From contig NC_081411.1 in the NCBI RefSeq assembly GCF_030272615.1, forward strand, positions 160,564,971 to 160,628,970: 64,000 nt of DNA. The letters run 5' to 3'. The stretch's first letter is position 1, and every line of letters starts with the position of its first letter. Below the pieces are notes generated by a model, which worked only from the letters and a program-made list of their open reading frames with translations, did no database searches and was not told the origin of the DNA. Shown here one piece after another: positions 56,101 through 64,000 of this stretch. The position numbers were made by a program, and so were the translations under genes. Origin of the DNA: Cryptomeria japonica. Its lineage: Eukaryota; Streptophyta; Pinopsida; Cupressales; Cupressaceae.

Positions 56101-57595
56101 TAGTTTGACTTGATTGTTTTTCTACAATTTTTGGAAGATTCTTTTTAGTTTTCAATGATGATGGATGATTTTCTAAAGTAACAACTGAAAGCACAACACA
56201 AAAGAAGCAACCATTTTACTTAATCTAAATAGTGAGTGTATATTCTGCGAGGATGTGTTCAAATCCACAGTGTTTTAACAGGCTTAGATACAACATGCAA
56301 TTCAGTCAGACTCTTTATTCAAGGGTCATAAGTAATATCATAGCCCACTAGTCTCGATACTCCATCAGCTCAAACAGCTGTGTCACCCCCTAGGGGGCGC
56401 CTGTTTTTTCACCTTTTGCCAGAAATTAACCCAAAGTGAATTGCTTCACAATTGAGTAGTTATCGTGGGTGATATATGGTGAGTGATCTTGGGGGTGGAT
56501 TTTTCCCCACCCTTGCACTATGATATTACAAATGTTTGGATACTGACTCGGCTCAAAGTTTCTATTCTAAAGTTCATAATTAGGCTTCCCGTTCGTCCGT
56601 CAGTGATAAAATCCCTTAGGAGGCTTCCCAACCTTTAGAACAAAGGCTTTACGTACCTCAAGGATACTGGGGGAAGGCTAATCGCTGCTCACAACCATTG
56701 AAAATGACTTTCATCACTTTCCACTTTTGATTATAGTGGGTTGGAACACTTGGCTTCAAAGTCATTCCCCACTTAGGTCGTTCCCTTCACACTGGCCAAA
56801 AAAATGGCTTTAAGAGTTGTTCAACTCCTTGGGAAGGCAGGCTTGCTAAAGGTTTTAATGCAATAAGACTAAAAATGTAAGAGTGGTCTGGCTTTTTGAT
56901 CACCCAGGTAAGGGGAGAGCATATTCCTTTCACTTTCAAGACAAGGCAAACAAGTGTTCTTTTTAACTCTTCATTGCAATGAATTGTTAAGATCTATATG
57001 GAGATGTTGCTCCAACAAGCATGGTGTTCCTTTTAACCTTTCATAGCAAAATTTGTATTTCCAAAAACCTTTGAAAAATAAGCCTGGTCAACAAAGTAAA
57101 TCGTGATGTTTGGTCAACAAAATTAAAGTCAATAGGGGAAAGTTTTCCCTCTTTGCTTTGCATAAATTGAAGATGAGGTTCTTTTTCCTTCGCAAAAATA
57201 AAATGGATCCTTTTATGCACCAAAGGATGGTGAAGTTCTTTGTAAACCCTTTGTTTGCAAAAATGAAAAAAACTTGCTTTGCTCATTTTAGAGCCCAACG
57301 TGAAATATTTTCTCCTAGAAAAGTAAGAAAAGATTGTTTTTGTGGTTCTTTTAATAGGCCAAATAAGGTGAGTTCAATTTTATCCAACAAGAATTAAAAA
57401 GACTTTAAATTCTAACTGGCTTAACTAAGTTAGTAAAAATTTAAACTATTTATAATTCTAGAAATAAAACTAATCTCCTCCCTGCAAGAAATTGTCAAAA
57501 TCTTGCAAAATACCAAGTAAAACAGTTAGAAAAGTCTTTTGGATTTTGTGGACTTCCACAAGTCTAATTTTAAACTTGGTTACAAGTTAATTTTT
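56101..57595 (-). other. E4 leader, conserved non-coding block
   Basis: No gene supported. gagatgttgctccaa near 57000 matches the E1 leader near 30565. It includes ccccctagggggcgcc at 56386, an inverted repeat. Confidence 0.6.
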
Positions 57596-57599
57596 GTTT

Positions 57600-57890
57600 T
57601 CTATCTATGATGCGCTACAGAAAAGACTGTATGGGCTACATGATAACCGAGATGCACTATCGGACAAACCCGATGCGTCGAACTATTTTTTGAATGTGCT
57701 ACTCTATTACTTTCCCATGCTGAGACCTACAGAAAAAATGTTAATAAAGTTTATGCACTAAGTGATGTTCTGCATGCGCCAGGGAATGAGTCCTATGCAC
57801 TAAACAATGGGCTGGATACACTGGAGTGTTTCCCAGATGCACTAAGGGATGTTCACCACGCATCGATTCCTATTTCCCGTGTACCTGCAA
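57600..57890 (-). repeat. E4 second leader array (GATGCACTAA-type units)
   Basis: About ten degraded units (gatgcgctac, tatgcactaa, gatgcactaa) next to the primer site, apparently an older part of the same array family. Confidence 0.7.
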
Positions 57891-57931
57891 AAGTGATTAT
57901 ATTTAAAAACCGATTTGATTAATGGGGTAGT

Positions 57932-57949
57932 TCCCCACGGTGGGTACCA
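57932..57949 (-). other. E4 primer-binding site (tRNA-Lys-like)
   Basis: Plus strand tccccacggtgggtacca matches the 3' end of plant tRNA-Lys (ccccacggtgggcgcca, as I recall it) except CG replaced by TA. CCA ends 4 bp before the LTR. Confidence 0.65.
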
Positions 57950-57953
57950 AAAA

Positions 57954-59436
57954 TGTATGTGGGAAAATCGGGGGTATGAAACTCAAAATGTGAAAAATGA
58001 TGTTCAAAGGGGTAGTCCACACAACCACATGACCTCTTGGTGCAAGTTATGGAGTCATAAGGAATGAATCAACTTCCCAAGGTAGGTTCCATGGTTCTTT
58101 ATCTCACAAGGTCCCTCAAGCCAATGCCTTTGCTCTCAGATCATTGAGAAAAGTGACTTAGGGATGACTAATGCAAGAATGAGGGATGCTTTAGATTGAT
58201 TTTAATATGAAATGCATCTTATTTATGCATGATTCTATGAATGAGTTAAACCAGTTTATAAGATGACAAGATTAGTAGCAATACTATCCTAACATGCTAT
58301 ACTAGTTGATGATTTAAACTAATAATAATAGAATTACTCTAAAATGCTTACTACACTAATTCCTATTATAAAGAGAGGCTAGATGTATTGATAAAATTGA
58401 GCATAAGTGAGATACTAAAAGTTTGGATGATCCTTGAAATGGAGGAATGAGAGCTCTATTTATAGGGAAAATAGGGCAATGGAAGGTCAGGATCGAAAGA
58501 GTTAATCAAGGGTCAGGATTGAAAGTTATCAATCCATGTTTGCGATTCTCACCAATGAAATGGTGACAATTGTCAACATAAGGCTGGTTGAGAGGAGGTG
58601 TAAGAAGCATTAAATGTTTGAGAAGACCTCATGGTTACCCTAGGACGTAAGGGTTAAGGTTAGGTTAGGGTTATCCAATGGATAAAGCTTTTACCCAAAG
58701 CATAAACTCTTGTACAAAGGTTAAAGGGATAACTATGGTCAAAGCAATGAATGCTTGATGAGACCCCTAGGTTAGAAGAAGGTTAAGTTAGGCAAAAAGT
58801 CTCTAACCATGCTACTAAGGGTTAGTTAACCATTAACGGTTTGAAGACTTTGGGGAGAAATTTGTAAGAGTCCTTCCAAATTTGGGGGGAATCAACAAGT
58901 TATCTTGTTGAATGGATAAAGGCTTTAATGTTTTTAGAAGACTTTACTCCAAATTTGAGAAGTGACTTCCTCAAATTTAGGGAAAAGGGATAAATGAATG
59001 GTTTAGGTTAATTGATTAAGATTAGAGGGATTCCAGAAGAGTCTAGAAAGAGGGTTAGGAGATAAGTGGGAGATCTAGGAAAATGCAAGTGGGTGAGGGA
59101 TAATAGGATTTATTTGAAATAAATAACTTTATTTCAATTTGGTTGCAAGTTGAGGTTTTAAATAAATTAAATTTATTTAATTGGGATGAACTGTTTAATT
59201 AAATGTAAATTTAATTAAAAGTAGAGAGAGGGAAATTTAATTAAATAAAATGATTTATTCAATTAAATGGTAGAAAGAGGTTAAATAAATTTAAATAAAT
59301 AAATTGAATAATTTATTTAATTAAATAGAAGAGTGTAGGTGATTTAATTAAATTAGATTTAACTAAAATAGAGGAATGAGAATAAAATGAACATTAAATA
59401 TTCATTTAGGAATATGGTCATTTTTATACGTCTACA
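57954..59436 (-). repeat. E4 5' LTR
   Basis: 1483 bp. Minus-strand TATAAATAG is at plus 58456-58464. Pairs with 41039-42522. Confidence 0.96.
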
Positions 59437-59441
59437 CAAGT
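59437..59441. repeat. E4 target-site duplication, right copy (CAAGT)
   Basis: One mismatch to caatt at 41034-41038. Confidence 0.7.
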
Positions 59442-59669
59442 ATATAGATATTGTGGGTATCAACACCACTGTGGTTTTTCCCTTTACAAGGTTTTCCATG
59501 TATAAATATTGGTGTTATTGTATTGCTTCTTTATGTGTTGGTTGGTTTGTGCACTTTAATTTTACTTTTTGTTAAATGGTTCATAAGTAATAAGTTCACA
59601 AATTTTTTTACTAGTAGAACACTGATTCATCCCCCCCCCCCCCCTTGTCAGTGTTCCTTGATTCCAACA
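59442..59669 (+). repeat. E5 3' LTR, last part
   Basis: Continues from 41038 and ends cttgattccaaca. It contains the segment shared with 32920-32996 and a run of 14 C near 59631-59644. Confidence 0.85.
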
Positions 59670-59674
59670 TATAC

Positions 59675-60236
59675 ATCTGAGCTAAAGAGGGAATACTCTT
59701 ATAAGCTCCAGAATATCATTAATTATCATTGCCCATTTATCAAATTTTGATCCTGTTGCATTGTTTACAATGTCATTCTTCACAACCTTTAGGGATGGTA
59801 GTTCTCCAGTTGCACATAATCCTGTCACATTTTGAATGACTGTCTTGGTGATTTTGTGGGGCTTATCCAGCCATATTAATTTTTCATGAACTTGGCTCAA
59901 GATAAATCAGATCCATTCATATTCATAGAACATCAAAAACCTAACAAATTGTGCAAAACCCTTGTTCTCCAATTCTCAGAATTCTAATTTCAACACCGAA
60001 CTTTTATCTGCTAGCTGATTATTTTATAGATTCAACATTTGCACGCTATGCAATTCCTGAATGCAGTAGTGTGTATATACCCTAATATCTTCAATATGCA
60101 GTACTCTATAGGGCAGTGCTGAAAACACACTCTTAGGATCATCTTCCATTGAGATGAATGGATGATTCTTAAAGTTCAGATGCACACAATTAGTAATTTT
60201 AACAGCCAAAGGAGTTGCAGTACCAAATGTAGCCAT
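59675..60236 (-). pseudogene. E6 ORF-X, N-terminal part, truncated by E5
   Basis: Starts at ATG 60236 (MATFGTATPLAVKITNCVHL) and aligns with E5 ORF-X: a TPL-V-I-N/KN start, then HPF, then SQVHEKLIWLDKPHKITK versus SHIHGEFIWLDCPYKIAE. It ends where E5 is inserted (59670), so its remainder lies left of the window. Stops at several places, including TAG near 59689. The second copy supports ORF-X as a real, formerly coding element gene. Confidence 0.65.
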
Positions 60237-60239
60237 CTT

Positions 60240-60730
60240 ATTGAATTCAAATTTCAAACTTCAATTGAAAAGAGGTTTCACTATTAAATACCTTTCAACT
60301 GAATGCAAGCTCGCACACCAAATCTAGATATCGCTCAAAATCTTTGCTAATTCTCCTTCACTGTGCTCTTTTGCTCTCTTTCTTTGAATGCAAAGTGAGA
60401 AATGAATGGATAATTCACCTTTTATCCCTTGCATACCTAACTTTTCATTGCAATAAATGCACTTAACCCTACTACTTCCAAATATTCTGCATTTCATAGA
60501 GATCATCTATGGATCATCATGTTTGATAATAAACTTTTGGAAATTCATCTATGACCATCACACACATCTCTGCAATGTACCAGAATAAGGTACAAATCTC
60601 TAACAAGGGGTTTGAAATATTTTCATGAAAACCTCCCCCTAAGGTCGGATGCCTTACCTTAGTTATATGATGAGGTTCCAACACCGAAATTAGGTGCAGA
60701 CCCATTCACTACATTATCATCACTCTTCTT
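60240..60730 (-). other. E6 spacer between ORF-A and ORF-X
   Basis: No open frame supported. Same position as 36412-36789 in E5. Confidence 0.5.
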
Positions 60731-61820
60731 CACCCAAGTATTCTTCATCTGCTCTCTAATGTCTTCAAATTTTTCTTTGGCTTTCTCATTCGTCTTTACA
60801 TTCTTTCTCTTGTCTTCTAGACCTCTCCTATTCACATTTCAACTTCTGCAATATTTAGCAATGTGACCAGATTTGTTGCAAGCATAGGAAACAACATTTC
60901 CTTGTATAGGTTTGAAGTTCATCTGGTTTCCCCTTGATCTGCACTGGTTAACAACATGTCCAAACCTACCACATGCATAAAATCTGACATTTCTCCTATT
61001 CTGAAAAGTTATTTATCATACTTTTGCTTACATTTGACTTAAGACCATACTTATTACATTTGAAACATTGACCAGTAAAAGATGCACCATTATTGTTCCT
61101 CCTATTTCTGCACTGACTAGCCATATGGACAAATTTACTGCAAACAAAATAGTTATCATTGATTTTATGAGCATTAGGTTGCCTTACTGGAGGCTTTCTT
61201 AAAGTGTTATTTTGTTATGCTGATTTGGAGTTTACACCCTTCTCATATCCAAGACCTTGTGTATCATTAGTATCCTTTTGACTTGCAAGCATCTCATCTA
61301 TCTTGGCTAAGCTACTTCTAAATTTTTCCTTATACTCATTTGCAACTTCAAGATCATATTTAAGAAAATGGATTTTCTTTCCAAGATCTTCCTTGGTTTC
61401 ATGCAATTCTTGCTTCAATTGATCATTCTCATTCAAAAGTCCGCAACATTCTTTAGATTTGTCTTTCAAGGATCGAACAACCAATTCCTCATTTTTCTTC
61501 CTTTCTTCAATCTCCCTTGTCAACTTCATCACAATGGCTTCCATCTCATTATTTTGAACTGCATTAGCTCTAGCAAGTCTGTCACATTCTTCTATCTTTT
61601 CCTTCATGACTGCTTTATCAATGCCTTGACTTTCTTTCTCTTGAAGCTGATCAACAAGCTCCTTTCTCTTTTCGTTGCACTTACTCAGTTTCTCCTTTAA
61701 TGTGTGAATGAAATTTTTAGTATCCTTGAGATTTATTTTAAATTCCTTGACTTTGGCTTTCGACTAATCGAGATCATCAAGTGCAACTAGTAGCTATTGT
61801 CTAAGACCGTTGGAATCCAT
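60731..61820 (-). pseudogene. E6 ORF-A: coiled-coil and zinc-knuckle protein (gag-like)
   Basis: Starts at ATG 61818-61820 (MDSNGLRQ), then a long coiled coil (61215-61750) rich in Lys/Glu with RLARANAVQNNEMEAIVMKL and EYKEKFRSSLAKIDEM. The latter matches EYKDKFKAISTRIDELLQS of E5. Degenerate zinc knuckles follow (CYACNKSGHIAKYC near 60880; two more at about 60930-61140). Ends near 60710 with a GTSS motif as in E5. Several stops and frameshifts. The primer site lies 55 bp upstream, so no capsid domain precedes the coiled coil. Confidence 0.7.
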
Positions 61821-61874
61821 TAAGACGCCTTCCTAGATCTTCCTCGAGCTGTTAGGCATCTTCCAAGAAACTTA

Positions 61875-61886
61875 GCTCTAATACCA
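61875..61886 (-). other. E6 primer-binding site (initiator tRNA-Met type)
   Basis: Minus strand TGGTATTAGAGC, one C-to-T change from the canonical site, 2 bp from the LTR end. Confidence 0.85.
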
Positions 61887-61888
61887 AT

Positions 61889-62978
61889 TGTTGAAATCAA
61901 GGGAACACTGAGAGGGGGGTGAACTAGTTTTCAATGATTTTAACTTCAATAACCTGATCTTTTAACCACTTAATGCAAATGAAGAAAAGTAAAGTGTAAA
62001 AACACAAAGCCATGATCAACAACACCATAACAGCAAGATTTTATTTTACGTTGAAACCCGGTTAAGGGAAAATCCATAGTGGGACTTAGACCCACAATAT
62101 TAATATACTTTATTAGAAGTATAAAAATATTACAAAAGAGCAATGCACATGCATTCAAGCACACCGCCTAGAGCTCATTGCTCAATACAAGTAAGGGCTA
62201 TAACTCGGAAGGCTCACTGCCTTACCGAATGATTATACAAGACATAAGAGCATTTGAACTATTTAATAACATCAACAAATGCTTGAGTATAATTTTGGCT
62301 AAGCACAAACACATGATCACACTTTGCTTTGCTAATATGCTCTATTCTAATATTTTGAATTATATCAAACAACAATATTCCAACCGCGCATGTGAAGCTG
62401 CACACAATAGCTCATACACACTTCACACATAACCATCGATCTACCAAATGATTAAATAAATCGATCTAATATATCCGTAACATCAAATTAGATCAATGCC
62501 ATGTCAGCCAAAAAACCACATAACACACAAATGAAGCGTGTTTCCCAAGTCAGCTCAATTTGATCCAAAAATAATCAAGTAGACCAAAACAAAATGTCTG
62601 CAGACTTCCCATATGTTGGCTCAACAACCTCAAACACACAAACAACTGCCAAAATCATTCTGCATGATCCACACATAATCTTCACACACTACTACCAATG
62701 ACCATTGTTCTACCAGAAAACCGTCTCCCAAATATTTCAACTCACTCAAAACTTATCACGAAAGGCCTCAAACCTAAACTAATGCATATCACACAACCAT
62801 AATTCTTCTCTAAGATCCACAACATAAAATACTCAACACAACTAAATCAACAACCACAACACTCTACATTCTATCGGATGACCTGTTCTTCTCACAGAAC
62901 CTTATCCGACCTCAATCATGAACTATAGATTGGATATCTAACTCAAGTTGCCATCAATGACATCTGATCATCAATGCA
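61889..62978 (-). repeat. E6 5' LTR (outer end approximate)
   Basis: The inner end (minus ...CTTGATTTCAACA) is clear and resembles the E5 LTR end. The outer part near 62930-62978 (minus tgtcattgatggcaac) resembles 40350-40370. I could not fix the exact outer edge or a target duplication. Confidence 0.65.
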
Positions 62979-62999
62979 ATGTCTCTTGCTAATAGGTTA

Positions 63000-63716
63000 G
63001 ACAAGAGATGTTTGATAAACTTTGATATATCATGCATGCTTCAATAAATGAGGATTTTGTGAGGAATGAGGTTTCCATATTTATTGAAGACTCTAAAGAT
63101 ACACAACCCTCATTCATTGAATACTTTAAGGGACAATGGTCTAATATATTGATTATGTGTTCTAGATGTTATCATACACTAAAGCATGTAGGGAAAGAGA
63201 CAAATGGTCAATAGAGTCCTACCATTCACACCTAAAAAGATGATCCTTAAAAATAGTTGAGTGTGGTACAAATTGTTGTATTGATTGGTTGGTACTTCAG
63301 CTAACAACACATGTTTATGTCTATTATTGGTGGGTGCAAATCAGCAAGAAATATGGTTTCTATAGGAACTTTTAAATTGAGAAGAATGAAAATACATCTT
63401 TGGTTCGAGCCTTGATAATTCCAGATGACCATGTTACATACAATGGTATTGATGACAGTATAACATGGGTGAGAAGTGAAAGAAATCCTTGGTTTTTATA
63501 TGAGGTGCATAGCTCATCACCTAATCTATGTATGTACTCTTGAAACTTCTCAATACAAGGATGTATGTGCAAGCATGTCATCAAGGTGACATTGATGAGG
63601 GAGAGACAACATTTATCTAACAATATTTTGCACATAGACCTTGATAATCTTGCTACTATAGTTGACTCTATAGAAGAAGGATGCACCACTAGTGTCTCTA
63701 ATGATTTGTTTGACTA
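63000..63716 (+). pseudogene. Decayed SWIM zinc-finger / MULE-transposase-like gene fragment
   Basis: Readable blocks in order: HASINEDFVRNEVSIFIEDS and FIEYFKGQWSNILIMCSRCY then HVGKETNG (63032-63211); ESYHSHLKR after a frameshift (from 63200); CCIDWLVLQLTTHVYVYYW; PDDHVTYNGIDDSITWV; and a SWIM-like end GCMCKHVIKVTLMRERQH (near 63560). The order E-T-N-G, E-S-Y-H-S, then C-x-C...C-K-H is that of plant SWIM/MULE-derived proteins. The first Cys pair of the SWIM finger is damaged (CMYS then stop). It is the oldest layer, and E6 may be inserted in or beside it. Confidence 0.6.
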
Positions 63717-64000
63717 AACATAATTTTTTATTCTATTGGTATATCATTCTTTACAAAGCATATGTTTTAAATGTGTTGGAATGTCATTGTAGGCAATTAT
63801 GAATTTGATGGGATTGGAGGTGACAAAAATTGTCAACTCTTAGAGGATCATTTTGTACATACACAGGTGACATTATAACTACATTTTGATCATTCCAATT
63901 CTTGTTAGTTTGATTTTTAATTTCTAAAATATGTTTATTTTTTTGTAGACCATTGACAATAGTGGTGAAATGCAATGACAAAAATAAAGTTACAAATAGT
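63717..64000 (+). other. Possible intron and next exon of the SWIM-like gene; otherwise nothing recognised
   Basis: A T-rich stretch ends in tcattgtag at about 63793, a plausible splice acceptor. The following sequence is too short to judge. Confidence 0.3.

Larger units (their letters stand above)
41039..59436 (-). mobile_element. E4: Tat-lineage LTR retrotransposon in the E5 3' LTR
   Basis: 18,398 bp with LTRs 41039-42522 and 57954-59436 (TGTATGTGGG...GTCTACA), flanked by caatt/caagt. Minus-strand order: tRNA-Lys-like primer site, 3.1 kb leader with extra ORF and repeat arrays, gag, protease, G-patch-like linker, RT, RNase H, aRNH, integrase, oppositely oriented PMD gene, polypurine tract. 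LTR and leader are related to E1. Numerous stops and frameshifts make it inactive. Confidence 0.95.

Noticed and set aside
59631-59644. Run of 14 C as a functional site
   Set aside because: Shorter C runs occur at the same LTR place (35092-35098); it is ordinary slippage.

Overview
This window is plant nuclear DNA made almost entirely of nested LTR retrotransposons. The gag-pol elements carry a second, archaeal-type RNase H between RT and integrase, as the Tat/Ogre branch of plant Ty3/gypsy does. Their primer-binding sites match plant tRNA-Trp and tRNA-Lys, and three of them carry a plant mobile domain (PMD) gene. Low GC, 1.4-1.7 kb LTRs and at least five insertion layers suggest a very large seed-plant genome. 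A gymnosperm is my guess, but the sequence does not prove it. I saw no intact host gene, rRNA, complete tRNA gene or CRISPR array.

I name the elements E1-E6 and S7. Order of insertion, read from LTR ends, target duplications and interrupted reading frames: (1) a decayed SWIM/MULE-like gene at the right edge (63000-63720, +); (2) E6, a minus-strand element with a copia-like primer site (LTR about 61889-62978, body 59670-61888), lying next to or inside that gene; (3) E5, a plus-strand relative of E6, inserted in E6. E5 runs from left of the window to 59669, with its 3' LTR split into 40302-41038 and 59442-59669; (4) three insertions into E5's LTRs: Tat element E1 (left edge to 32919, minus), solo LTR S7 (32997-35074) and Tat element E4 (41039-59436, minus); (5) inside E1, Tat element E2 (13155-25889, minus, target duplication CCTAT) and the small non-coding LTR element E3 (26585-28934, plus, duplication CAAGC).

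E1 and E4 share a layout, read in element direction: 5' LTR, primer site, long leader with a GCGCTA-type repeat array and a conserved extra ORF, gag, protease, a G-patch-like linker, RT, RNase H, archaeal-type RNase H, integrase. Then comes an oppositely oriented gene with its own TATA box, a small first exon, an intron and a PMD exon, followed by the polypurine tract and 3' LTR. E2 has the same plan but no leader ORF and no recognisable gag: one reading frame of 1848 codons runs from 160 bp inside the primer site to the integrase end.

E5 and E6 are the least familiar. Their LTR ends, Met-type primer sites and (E5) polypurine tract look copia-like, but E5 has no RT or integrase. Instead there is a coiled-coil ORF with zinc knuckles and a second, unrecognised ORF of about 1100 codons shared by both copies. 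Nearly all coding regions are broken by nonsense codons, so no element here is likely to be autonomous today. The conserved parts (antisense spliced PMD gene, leader ORF, paired inverted repeat arrays, ORF-X) are the most interesting content.
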